Source of the DNA: Yamagishiella unicocca
Taxonomy: Eukaryota > Chlorophyta > Chlorophyceae > Chlamydomonadales > Volvocaceae
Assembly: GCA_003116995.1 (NCBI GenBank)
Contig: BDSL01000084.1
Coordinates: forward strand, 186,001-250,000
Length of the DNA stretch: 64,000 nucleotides
Reading direction: 5' to 3'
The position numbers and the translations under genes are program-made. Numbering within the stretch: the first letter of the stretch is position 1; each line of letters starts with the position of its first letter. Under the pieces are notes generated by a model. That model was not told where the DNA came from and searched no databases. It saw nothing but the letters and a program-made list of their open reading frames with translations. Below, piece after piece: positions 34,566 to 46,100 of this stretch.

Positions 34566-37500
34566 TTGCTCTCCTGGTTAAAGCCAGACCAGCCCCCCGC
34601 GCCCTACCAGCTCTCAAATATCATACTAGGTACTAGTTGGGCGCGGCGGCGGTGGCCTAGGGTCGCGTACGGCAACAATCGGGCACTTTCCCTCTCCCAG
34701 CCCCTCCAGCAGCAAGGGAGCGCCTGGACCGCCCCAAGCGGGTTTGCTCTCCTGGTTAAAGCCAGACCAGCCCCCCGCGCCCTACCAGCTCTCAAATATC
34801 ATACTAGGTACTAGTTGGGCGCGGCGGCGGTGGCCTAGGGTCGCGTACGGCAACAATCGGGCACTTTCCCTCTCCCAGCCCCTCCAGCAGCAAGGGAGCG
34901 CCTGGACCGCCCCAAGCGGGTTTGCTCTCCTGGTTAAAGCCAGACCAGCCCCCCGCGCCCTACCAGCTCTCAAATATCATACTAGGTACTAGTTGGGCGC
35001 GGCGGCGGTGGCCTAGGGTCGCGTACGGCAACAATCGGGCACTTTCCCTCTCCCAGCCCCTCCAGCAGCAAGGGAGCGCCTGGACCGCCCCAAGCGGGTT
35101 AGCTCTCCTGGTTAAAGCCAGACCAGCCCCCCGCGCCCTACCAGCTCTCAAATATCATACTAGGTACTAGTTGGGCGCGGCGGCGGTGGCCTAGGGTCGC
35201 GTACGGCAACAATCGGGCACTTTCCCTCTCCCAGCCCCTCCAGCAGCAAGGGAGCGCCTGGACCGCCCCAAGCGGGTTAGCTCTCCTGGTTAAAGCCAGA
35301 CCAGCCCCCCGCGCCCTACCAGCTCTCAAATATCATACTAGGTACTAGTTGGGCGCGGCGGCGGTGGCCTAGGGTCGCGTACGGCAACAATCGGGCACTT
35401 TCCCTCTCCCAGCCCCTCCAGCAGCAAGGGAGCGCCTGGACCGCCCCAAGCGGGTTTGCTCTCCTGGTTAAAGCCAGACCAGCCCCCCGCGCCCTACCAG
35501 CTCTCAAATATCATACTAGGTACTAGTTGGGCGCGGCGGCGGTGGCCTAGGGTCGCGTACGGCAACAATCGGGCACTTTCCCTCTCCCAGCCCCTCCAGC
35601 AGCAAGGGAGCGCCTGGACCGCCCCAAGCGGGTTTGCTCTCCTGGTTAAAGCCAGACCAGCCCCCCGCGCCCTACCAGCTCTCAAATATCATACTAGGTA
35701 CTAGTTGGGCGCGGCGGCGGTGGCCTAGGGTCGCGTACGGCAACAATCGGGCACTTTCCCTCTCCCAGCCCCTCCAGCAGCAAGGGAGCGCCTGGACCGC
35801 CCCAAGCGGGTTTGCTCTCCTGGTTAAAGCCAGACCAGCCCCCCGCGCCCTACCAGCTCTCAAATATCATACTAGGTACTAGTTGGGCGCGGCGGCGGTG
35901 GCCTAGGGTCGCGTACGGCAACAATCGGGCACTTTCCCTCTCCCAGCCCCTCCAGCAGCAAGGGAGCGCCTGGACCGCCCCAAGCGGGTTTGCTCTCCTG
36001 GTTAAAGCCAGACCAGCCCCCCGCGCCCTACCAGCTCTCAAATATCATACTAGGTACTAGTTGGGCGCGGCGGCGGTGGCCTAGGGTCGCGTACGGCAAC
36101 AATCGGGCACTTTCCCTCTCCCAGCCCCTCCAGCAGCAAGGGAGCGCCTGGACCGCCCCAAGCGGGTTTGCTCTCCTGGTTAAAGCCAGACCAGCCCCCC
36201 GCGCCCTACCAGCTCTCAAATATCATACTAGGTACTAGTTGGGCGCGGCGGCGGTGGCCTAGGGTCGCGTACGGCAACAATCGGGCACTTTCCCTCTCCC
36301 AGCCCCTCCAGCAGCAAGGGAGCGCCTGGACCGCCCCAAGCGGGTTTGCTCTCCTGGTTAAAGCCAGACCAGCCCCCCGCGCCCTACCAGCTCTCAAATA
36401 TCATACTAGGTACTAGTTGGGCGCGGCGGCGGTGGCCTAGGGTCGCGTACGGCAACAATCGGGCACTTTCCCTCTCCCAGCCCCTCCAGCAGCAAGGGAG
36501 CGCCTGGACCGCCCCAAGCGGGTTTGCTCTCCTGGTTAAAGCCAGACCAGCCCCCCGCGCCCTACCAGCTCTCAAATATCATACTAGGTACTAGTTGGGC
36601 GCGGCGGCGGTGGCCTAGGGTCGCGTACGGCAACAATCGGGCACTTTCCCTCTCCCAGCCCCTCCAGCAGCAAGGGAGCGCCTGGACCGCCCCAAGCGGG
36701 TTTGCTCTCCTGGTTAAAGCCAGACCAGCCCCCCGCGCCCTACCAGCTCTCAAATATCATACTAGGTACTAGTTGGGCGCGGCGGCGGTGGCCTAGGGTC
36801 GCGTACGGCAACAATCGGGCACTTTCCCTCTCCCAGCCCCTCCAGCAGCAAGGGAGCGCCTGGACCGCCCCAAGCGGGTTTGCTCTCCTGGTTAAAGCCA
36901 GACCAGCCCCCCGCGCCCTACCAGCTCTCAAATATCATACTAGGTACTAGTTGGGCGCGGCGGCGGTGGCCTAGGGTCGCGTACGGCAACAATCGGGCAC
37001 TTTCCCTCTCCCAGCCCCTCCAGCAGCAAGGGAGCGCCTGGACCGCCCCAAGCGGGTTTGCTCTCCTGGTTAAAGCCAGACCAGCCCCCCGCGCCCTACC
37101 AGCTCTCAAATATCATACTAGGTACTAGTTGGGCGCGGCGGCGGTGGCCTAGGGTCGCGTACGGCAACAATCGGGCACTTTCCCTCTCCCAGCCCCTCCA
37201 GCAGCAAGGGAGCGCCTGGACCGCCCCAAGCGGGTTAGCTCTCCTGGTTAAAGCCAGACCAGCCCCCCGCGCCCTACCAGCTCTCAAATATCATACTAGG
37301 TACTAGTTGGGCGCGGCGGCGGTGGCCTAGGGTCGCGTACGGCAACAATCGGGCACTTTCCCTCTCCCAGCCCCTCCAGCAGCAAGGGAGCGCCTGGACC
37401 GCCCCAAGCGGGTTTGCTCTCCTGGTTAAAGCCAGACCAGCCCCCCGCGCCCTACCAGCTCTCAAATATCATACTAGGTACTAGTTGGGCGCGGCGGCGG

Positions 37501-38125
37501 TGGCCTAGGGTCGCGTACGGCAACAATCGGGCACTTTCCCTCTCCCAGCCCCTCCAGCAGCAAGGGAGCGCCTGGACCGCCCCAAGCGGGTTTGCTCTCC
37601 TGGTTAAAGCCAGACCAGCCCCCCGCGCCCTACCAGCTCTCAAATATCATACTAGGTACTAGTTGGGCGCGGCGGCGGTGGCCTAGGGTCGCGTACGGCA
37701 ACAATCGGGCACTTTCCCTCTCCCAGCCCCTCCAGCAGCAAGGGAGCGCCTGGACCGCCCCAAGCGGGTTTGCTCTCCTGGTTAAAGCCAGACCAGCCCC
37801 CCGCGCCCTACCAGCTCTCAAATATCATACTAGGTACTAGTTGGGCGCGGCGGCGGTGGCCTAGGGTCGCGTACGGCAACAATCGGGCACTTTCCCTCTC
37901 CCAGCCCCTCCAGCAGCAAGGGAGCGCCTGGACCGCCCCAAGCGGGTTTGCTCTCCTGGTTAAAGCCAGACCAGCCCCCCGCGCCCTACCAGCTCTCAAA
38001 TATCATACTAGGTACTAGTTGGGCGCGGCGGCGGTGGCCTAGGGTCGCGTACGGCAACAATCGGGCACTTTCCCTCTCCCAGCCCCTCCAGCAGCAAGGG
38101 AGCGCCTGGACCGCCCCAAGCGGGA
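34566..38125. repeat. 178-bp satellite array, 20 tandem copies
   Basis: Twenty head-to-tail units of exactly 178 bp (3,560 bp), starting at the TTGCTCTCCTGGTTAAAGCC context. Copies look identical except that copies 4, 5 and 16 (35100, 35278, 37236) read TAG instead of TTG at the unit start. Since 178 is not a multiple of 3, the repeated 82-aa (plus) and 63-aa (minus) frames are by-products. Each unit joins an AT-rich part (TCAAATATCATACTAGGTAC) to a GC-rich part. The unit length is close to a nucleosome repeat. Confidence 0.97.
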
Positions 38126-38690
38126 CTAAGCCGGCCCCCCCGGCCTGCCGCTGTAGGAGTTCTCTCTGGGGCGCAGTGGGCGACTGCCGGCAAGGGCTGT
38201 GATTGTGGGGGCGGGCAAAACCCCCAATGAAAGCGCGAACACCGCGCCTTGCACGAGAACATGGTGCACGCGCGAGCGTCAATCCCATCTGCAGCATTCA
38301 CTGAGTGTAACTGAGTGTAGTCCGAGCCCTTCCTAGCGCTTAGGGTGGTCTCCTTCAAAAGCGCGCTAAGGATCGACTTGTCTAGCCCCGCAGAGCTCAA
38401 GTAAGCTTGCAGGTCATCTTCAGAAGATGTAACGCTATGCAATGAACAGCCTACGTGACAAGAACCGCGGTCGTCAACGCCACCGAGATAGCGACAGTCG
38501 TTCCTCTTGTGCATTTTGACCGCAACGCATCTTCAGGCGTCGGTATAAAAAAATCTCTTTCAACTTGAGCAATCTACATTTAAAAACGAGGAAATTTTTT
38601 GGCCCGTTTCTTTAATATCAGGCCCGAGACCGTCTGGAGGCACGATGCTCGTCTCCCCATGGGTCTCCGAGATCCGTACATCGGACTCTG
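38126..38690. other. Right flank of the satellite (565 bp) with a minus-strand open frame
   Basis: A minus-strand frame begins at ATG 38514 (MHKRNDCRYLGGVDDRGSC... then EDDLQAYLSSAGLDKSILSA) and runs into the array. On the left side a minus-strand frame leaves the array and stops at 34357 (...KFFSENPSKEAARSSHQR). Neither resembles a known family to me. No gene is called. Confidence 0.3.
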
Positions 38691-38709
38691 AAGGGGTCTC
38701 ACCCCTTTA
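38691..38709 (-). repeat. Right 19-bp inverted repeat flanking the satellite array
   Basis: AAGGGGTCTCACCCCTTTA, exact reverse complement of 33979-33997. Outside and inside the 19-mer there is weaker inverted similarity (TACC..T..TAT outside; CGGAGACCC / CCGAGACCC inside). Confidence 0.85.
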
Positions 38710-40086
38710 CGTATTATACTGGTACCTTGCTTCAGGCCCTTCGCCTGTGGCCCTGCCGCGCCATGCACGCAGTAGAAGAATAATAGTGCTCCTGAATAAT
38801 AGCGCTCCAGTCACGTGTAACACATCATCATCATCGAATGCACGCGCTTAACTCCTTTCCAAAAAGTAACTGGCTTGGCCCAAGCACCAACCGTTTAGTG
38901 CTCGCTGTCACCACACGAAGTCCGGAGCCCACCGTAACAAGTACTACTGCGAAGATTCGAAGGAAGGCAGCGTTTGCTGATCTCCACGGGCTGCTGTCTT
39001 CGATCGCAGTCCTGTCATCAGCATGGACCGGCACGAAGCCACGGACGCGAACACTTCGGCAGATTACTTGTTTGGCAAAGACCTTCTTTGCTCCGGCGGC
39101 TGTGCTCGCGTTACCTTCTCTTGCCATTGCTTATGTAAGCAGTTCCGAAGCGGAGTAAGGAGGAGCGGGCGGCATGGATTCGGCGCAGCAGGATGCCCAG
39201 CCGGGCTAGCGGGGCGCTCCCGCTTGACGAAGAGACCAGACACGTAATTGAAGCAGGTGATCGCGTAGTGTCAGACGCCGCGCACGCGGTAAACGCACGA
39301 CACGTGTCACTTCGAACATTAGAGAGGGGTTCTTTTTTTGCGCCCCAAAAGGATTCCGACAAGTGGCCTGCATAGGCTCTGGTGTAGGCGTAACCGTTAC
39401 CATACAGTTCACATTGCCGTTCAGCCGCAGGATAGACGATTAGATCGCCGTTACAATCTGACATAAAAACTAGTCAGTACCGGTACATCATTTGCATCGA
39501 CCAGGAAGGCGCCCCAGCAGTATCATCGGTGGAACACGTCAGATTCGAGTAGTCCAACCGGTGTAGCAACAACGAGCCAAAACATATGTAGGTCAACGAA
39601 TCCATCGTGAAATAAACATTGTGGCAGTTAGGTCATGACAAGCGGCCAGCTCAGCGCCGGTTGCGCGATGAGGTGCGTGCGACCCCAGTCGGGGTCAACC
39701 ATGTCGTAATACATTTCCGGAGACTGCTACCATTGCTCATGCGAAATTTGGACCCAGACCCCAAACATGCATCCCAGTTAGCCTCGCCCATGCGCTACAC
39801 GGAACACTTATTAGTATGCGTTGCCGTCTTGCCACCCAGTCGAGAGTAGTGCCACAGGCCGGTCCGACACCAATGCCGCCATGCGGTCCCCCGTTAAGCT
39901 CCTTAGTTTAACTCCTGCTGAGTTGTCGTTCAACCGTTAAACTGGCGTCATATCCGTCGTTGCTGCAGCCTACAAACACACGAAGACCAGAGTCCCAAAA
40001 GCACAAATACGTCAAAACAAGTCCTCCCCTACCTACTGCCTCCTGTCGATAGCTTGCCCCCAAGGACTTCTGCTACCCTGCAGCCT
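38710..40086. other. Intergenic region downstream of the SFI1-like gene
   Basis: No recognisable gene. A 106-aa plus frame at 38838-39158 (ATG to TAA) ends in a hydrophobic FFAPAAVLALPSLAIAYV segment, but nothing else supports it. Confidence 0.3.
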
Positions 40087-40113
40087 TTACATCTGTGCAC
40101 CGGCGCCGTTACA
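40087..40113 (-). terminator. Two TGTAA polyadenylation signals of the SFI1-like gene
   Basis: The top strand has TTACA at 40087-40091 and 40109-40113, i.e. minus-strand TGTAA 56-82 nt past the stop at 40169. Position and duplication support this as the transcript end. Confidence 0.6.
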
Positions 40114-40168
40114 TCACCAACCCGAAACCAACCCCAAGCTGTTCCTACCTGCTGCCTGCCTGACAGCG

Positions 40169-43100
40169 TCAGCGGGCCCCCGCCCCTGTCCGCCTGTCAA
40201 GGATGGACCCGCGGGCCAGCACACCCCCACCCCCACCTGCAGCGCTCGCCGGGTCGCCTGCCGCCTGCCGCGCCAGGGGCGCCCCCAGGAACACCGCACC
40301 ACCCGAGCGCCCAGCAGACTGGCCCGCGTGCGACCGGGACCCGGCCCCAGCGCCACCACTGGACGACAGCCCGTGCCCCTTGCCGTGCACCCCGCCAAGG
40401 CTTCCCGCTGGCGAGCGCCCGAACGACGCCATCATGCTGTTCTGCCAGGACACCGCGGCGTTCTCAGCTGCTGCCGCAGCGGCCGATGCAGCGGCGCGCG
40501 CGCGCGCCTCCGCCGGCCCCACCAGGTCGCTGCTGGTGGTGCTGGCTGCGTCGCTGTCAGCATCGGTACCCCCGCCCGCCCTGTGCAGCGACACATAACG
40601 CTGCTGCTGCCGTTGTTGCTCCTGCTGCAGCTGCTGCTGCTGGTGTTGCTGCTGCCATGATGGCGTTGCATACCCGTAGTAAGAGCTCCCGTAAGCCGCC
40701 GGCTGCGCGCCGGCTGCCGCACCGGCAACGGCGCGGCCCACGGTGAAGTCTATCCGCCTCGGCGCTATGGGCCCCGAGGCGGTCAGCGGCGTGGCAGCTC
40801 GAGGCAGCGGCATGGGGCTGTCAGCGGGCTGGCGCCCCGCGGCGGTGAAGCCGCCGAAGGAACCCGATGGCGGCCCCGCCGCCAGCGCGGCGCCAGCGCG
40901 GTGACCAACAAGGTCGTACAAGACGCGCAGGTCGAGTCTGTGGGTGTCAGGGGGCGCCGGCAGTGCCAGGGCAAGGTTGGTAGCAGCACGCGAGGTTGAT
41001 ACGCGATGGTTGATTATCAGCACCACGAACCCGTCCCTAGGGCGTACCTGTCATCGTACGGACTGCCGCCCAGGTCAGGAGTGATGGGGTGCCCGGCCCG
41101 TGGCGGTGTAGCCGCGTGGTGGACGTGTGCGGCGTTGCGGCCTGGGGTGATGCCCCGGCTCTTGCCGGCGGGCGATAGCCCGGGTGTTGCCTGAGGGGCG
41201 GGGCCAGCAAGGTGGTGGTCAGTCGTTTGATGAAACGGTGGCCGTTTACCGCCCCAGGCACCTCCGCACGCCCCGTCCATGCGCCGCTGCTGCGACCCCC
41301 TCCTCACCCGCACGACCTGCCGCGACCCCCTCCTCACCCGCACGACTCGCAACGCGAGGTCCGCCAGGTCAGCCCCGCCGGCACCCGAAGAGATGGCGGT
41401 GCTGGCGCTGCCGTGGCTGCTGCCGGCGGCGCTGCCGTGGCTCCCCCGCCGCTGCCGGTCAACCGCCGCCCCGGCATTGGCGCGTGCGCGGCCCGCGGAC
41501 ACCGAGCCTCCCCGCACAAGCGACAGGAAGGCGGTGACCTCCTGGCGCCGCTCCAGCGCCTGTTTGAGGGCCGTGGAGGGGTAGAGGCCCTCCAGCAGGC
41601 CCTCGGACAACGTGATGTCGGATTCAGCCAGCGCCTGACGTCAGGCGGTGCGGATGGGGTGGGTGGGTTAGATGCGGGGTCGGGGATCAGCAGTCCTTCA
41701 CGCCAACGAGCAGGGCACCCGTGTTGTGTTGGTACACCGTATGCTCACCTGCTCGTTGCCCGCCAGCGCCGCCATCCGGGTGACCAGCCAGCGGTCGGTG
41801 CCCCGCTCGCGGGGGGTGAGATACGGCGACCCGGGGTCGATGCCACCGCTGCGCATGGCCTGCAGATAGGAGGAAGGGTGACGGTGGCGCTGAGACGGCT
41901 GCTGGGCCGGGAGGCTGGAGTCTGCGCTCTTAGCGGCACCGAGTTTGATGCGCCCGCCAGTTGCTGGCTGGTGACAGCCACACCGTTGCGGGCCGCTCCT
42001 CTCGGAACCCGCCACCTCAGCTGCGCCTGCGCAACCCTCCTGCTGCCCCTCCCACCTGCGTGTACTTGAGCCATACGTCGAAGGCGGCGCCCAGCACCCG
42101 CATGCGCCGCCGATGAGAAGCCTGGTCCGCCAGGTCCCACAGCGCCATCCGCCGGAACATGTACTCGCACCACGCCTCCCACACGCGCGCCTTGAGAGCC
42201 GACGCGGCGGCGGCGCCCGCGGCGGCCAGCGCTCGCCGCAGCGCCGCTCGCCGCACCACCATGGTCTTGTGGTGCAGCAGCCAGGCCTCCATGGCCGTGT
42301 CGAGGAGTACGACGCCGCGGTGCGCCGCCGCGGCGTCCAGCCGGGCGGCACCCGCGACGGCGACTTTGCGCCAGGCAGCCAAGGGGCGCGCCAGGAGGCG
42401 GTGGCGGATCGTGGCAGTCTGCGGTTGGAGGCACGCGTGGTGGGGAGGTGGCGAGGTTGGGGCGCGTGAGCCGTCAGTGCCTTGCAGCCGCGTGGCAAGC
42501 GATGGCAAGCGAAGCAGCGGGGTAGTGGTGGTGCGACGCGACCACCGGGTAGTGGTGCGACGCGACGACCGGCACGCAGGCCGCCGCGGACCACCTGCCG
42601 ACCGCACCTGCTTGGCCGCCCACGTCTGCCTGACCCGGGTGTAGCCCCGCCAGCCCGCAAACGAGGAAGCGAGCTTCCGGGCGCGCGTGGCCAGCAGCCG
42701 GAGGTGCACCCGCTTGTAGATGCCCGCCTGCACGAGGGAGGAGCGGCGGCAGGGGAGTTGGAGAGGCAACGTCTAGAGCGTGGGTGGGTGTGTCGGTGCG
42801 CGGCCTGGAGCCCTGCCCTGAAGGTAGTGGCCAAGAGACGGAGTGTGCAGCACGCAACAGTCTTCCGCCGCGAGGCCACTCGGCAGTAGTGGCGCAGCCG
42901 CTCACGCACCCGCAGCCTCCACGACCTGAAAGCCACCTCCGCCAGCTGCGCGTTGCGCCGCGCAGCCAGCTCGTCGCCCTTGCGCAGCGCCTCCGCCAGG
43001 GCGCGCTGCTTGCGGATGAAGACGGCCCGCTTGATGGCCATAGCCTGGCGGCCACCCAACAAGAAGGCACGGCAGCGTTCATCAGCGGGGCTGCACCTGG

Positions 43101-46100
43101 GGTGATGCACTTGCCCGCAGCTGGATTACTGCGTTGGTTAGCAAGCAGGCAGAGCGGCGAACAAAGCAGAGCCTCCACCATCCGCCGTTGCTGCCCGCAA
43201 CTGCCGCCACGAGGACAACTCGCTGGACCCTACCTGCGCGTGCTGCCACCAGGCGCTGAAGCATCGCGCCATTATGCCGTACATAATGATCCGCGTGGCT
43301 TGCCACAGCCGCGCCCGGACCTGCCGCAGCTCCTGCGTCCGCTCGTGCCAACCCAGCAGCGCGCGCCGCGAGTAGAGCCGGCGGAAGGCCGCGCGGGCGA
43401 GCCACTGCCGCCGCCACTCAGCAAGAGCCTGAGCCGGAGAGGACGGGTGCAGCGTGCAGGAGAACCGTTTTGAGGCGGGGACGAGAAGCACGCCACCAAA
43501 CCATTGAAAACGACATGCTCAGTCGGGGGTGTCACGTCACGGATGGTTCCTTAAGCTCCCTACCCACGGACGTCAGCGGATGTTCCTCCCACAAGTGCAG
43601 CTGGAACTACCGCCCCTTCGTGTCGGAAGAGTTACTAACGGCCCGGGCCCCTCCTGGCAGCGCCGCACGCACCTTCCGCGCCAAGCGCTGCTGCATCTGC
43701 GCTCTGAGGTCTGCGCCCCGCCGCGCATCAATTGAAGCAGCGTGCCAGCTTCGCAGCACTCGCCGCTGCACGTGCCTCTCGTGCAGCACTCCCCCGCGCT
43801 CCACGCCCGCCTGGAACACCTGGTCCTGCCAGGTCGCCCACGCCCAGCTCAGCAGCCGAAGGCGACGGCGCAACACGAAGCGGCGCGCGGCGGCAACGTG
43901 GGCCCCCAGCCGGCGCCAGGAGATGAAGGCAGCGGCCAGGTCGCGACTCAACCAGCGGGCGTATATACGGCGGACGGCCTGCGGGGTCAGCAATAAAAAC
44001 AATGTTGCAGGGCTGCGACGCTGGTGCATGGGTTGGGCGGAAAGTTGTAGCATTGCGCGCGGCTTGGCTGGCGCAGCGCCCTGGCTTCCGTCTGTCAGCC
44101 GTGCCTCACCTGGACCCGAGCTCTCCGGTCCTGCACCGCCCCCCACCAGCCCTCCCAGGCCATGGACAGCTGGCGGGCCATGACGCGCGCCAGGACGCCC
44201 CTGAGCCGCAGCCACTGCAAGGTGGTGTAGCGCCACTCGCGGAGTGTGGCTTGCAGCGTCCGGACCAGGACCTGTTGAGGCGGGCAGGAAGTGGAGGATG
44301 CATACGCCGCAGGGCTCAGGCTGCGCTATCCCGTGACGAGCTGTGACATCTGTGGATGTCCGGTACAGGCAATGCAACCGCAATGTCCATCGGCGGCCAG
44401 CGGCCGGGCATATGCCGCGGTGTGTGTGTGTAATTTGCTTGATGCTGCCTCTTCCTCTATGGGACGCCCACCTGGAATGGCTCCGCCAAATTACGCATCC
44501 CTACCCGCCGGCATCGTCGCCGCACGCACCTGATCCCGCAGGAGAGTCGCCGCCAGCCTCAGCCGCCCTAGGTAGTGCACCACCTGGAGCCACCTGAAGG
44601 GCAGATGGAGGAGCCACACACCGCGGCAGAAAGGTTGGCTGCCGGAGCGCGCGCAGGTCATCTTTGCGACCCGCGGCTCCCAGCTTCGACACGCGCAGCC
44701 AGCAGCAGTGCCTGGCGCCCAGCTCTGAGCATGGCTGCTGCCATCAGACCACTACGGGAGGCAGCGGATCATGATTAAAGCTGCCTCCATAGTAGACCCG
44801 AGCGACTCACTCTTTTAGGATCCTGCGCAGCGTCTTTACTCTGCTGCCGGCCCGGCAGCGGCCAAGCTTCTGGCGCAGGTGCCGGTGCCGAAGCGTGTAC
44901 GCCAGCCACGTGCCCCACGCCTTGTGCATCAAGCCCCCTGAAGAAGTACACACGCGTCAAGACGATGCACGTGCGCTTGAACAAGACGTCTGGGCAGGAA
45001 TGCAGCTGTACGCTGCACCCCAGATGCTGTAGCATCTGGGGTTTGGAGCCGAGCTCGCGGGTCAGACAAGAGAGGATCAATACGTGTATCGTTAGCCAGT
45101 TACACGGTTTCGCTTAAATATCGACATCAGTCTGTTTTCCCGCTCCTACCCGCATAAGTAAAAACGGCCTGAGTGGTCTTGCTCCGCAAGTACCGGGCCT
45201 CGTGCGCGTTGTCATACCAGGTGTAGAACGCCATCGATAGCGGCCACTTGCGCAGCCTACACGTGCAGCACGACGGAAAAACAAAGGCCGCGAAACGTCA
45301 GGGCGAAGGGCGAGACGCCCGACCCGCGGGTCGCCAGTCCACGTCTTCGCAGCATTCACACAGGCGGCCAGCCAGCTGCCACCATGCAACGCCCCGCCCA
45401 TACGCTCACCTAACGATGGCGTAGCAAGCCGCCTCCCCCACAGAGGGTTTCTGCTGCATCCGCGCAGTGACATCCGCCTGCACGGCGAGCCACCGCTTGG
45501 CCTCCGCCACGAGCCCCCTGCGCGCAGACAGGAGGTCAGCGTGGGGACGACGGCAGGTCAGAGTGCACTCGTTGCGGTGGATATCTGCAGCCTGACTAGA
45601 CAGCCCCCATGCACAGCTCCCCATTATAGACGTCCCCCACCTGGCCCGCTTTCCGCCCGCATACCAACAACCTCCGCCAGATCACCGCATATACAAATAA
45701 ACAAAATGCCGCTCGCAGCTCCCCCATGCCGCGCCGCAGCACACCCAACATTATCCAACATCAACGCCTTCAGGCAACTCCTAACAACCCCATAACATCC
45801 ACGACCCCAACGACACCCGCCACCATCCTCTACAGCTCGCAACCCTTCCTCTCGACCTTCAGCCCCGCACACCTCCAGCCGTAGAAGGCCAGTGCGGTGT
45901 TGCGCACCAACACCCGCTCCAAGAGGTTCTTCAGCGCTGCCATGCGCCGAGCGTAAGAGCGCCATTCCCCAAACACGTCATCCAGCGTGTTCTGCCGCCA
46001 GCGGTTCGAAATTAGCTCCGATGACACGTGCAAGTGTGCCTTGTAGGCGGCACGGGCGTGCCAGGATTCGAACACCTCCACCAGCGTGGTTTGCCTCAGC

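Noticed and set aside
34566..38018. Repeated 82-aa (plus) and 63-aa (minus) open frames
   Set aside because: They recur every 178 bp only because the DNA repeats; the period is not a multiple of three, and three copies lose the plus frame by one base change.
38838..39158. 106-aa plus-strand frame with a hydrophobic C-terminus
   Set aside because: No family resemblance and no other gene signal; a frame of this length can arise by chance.
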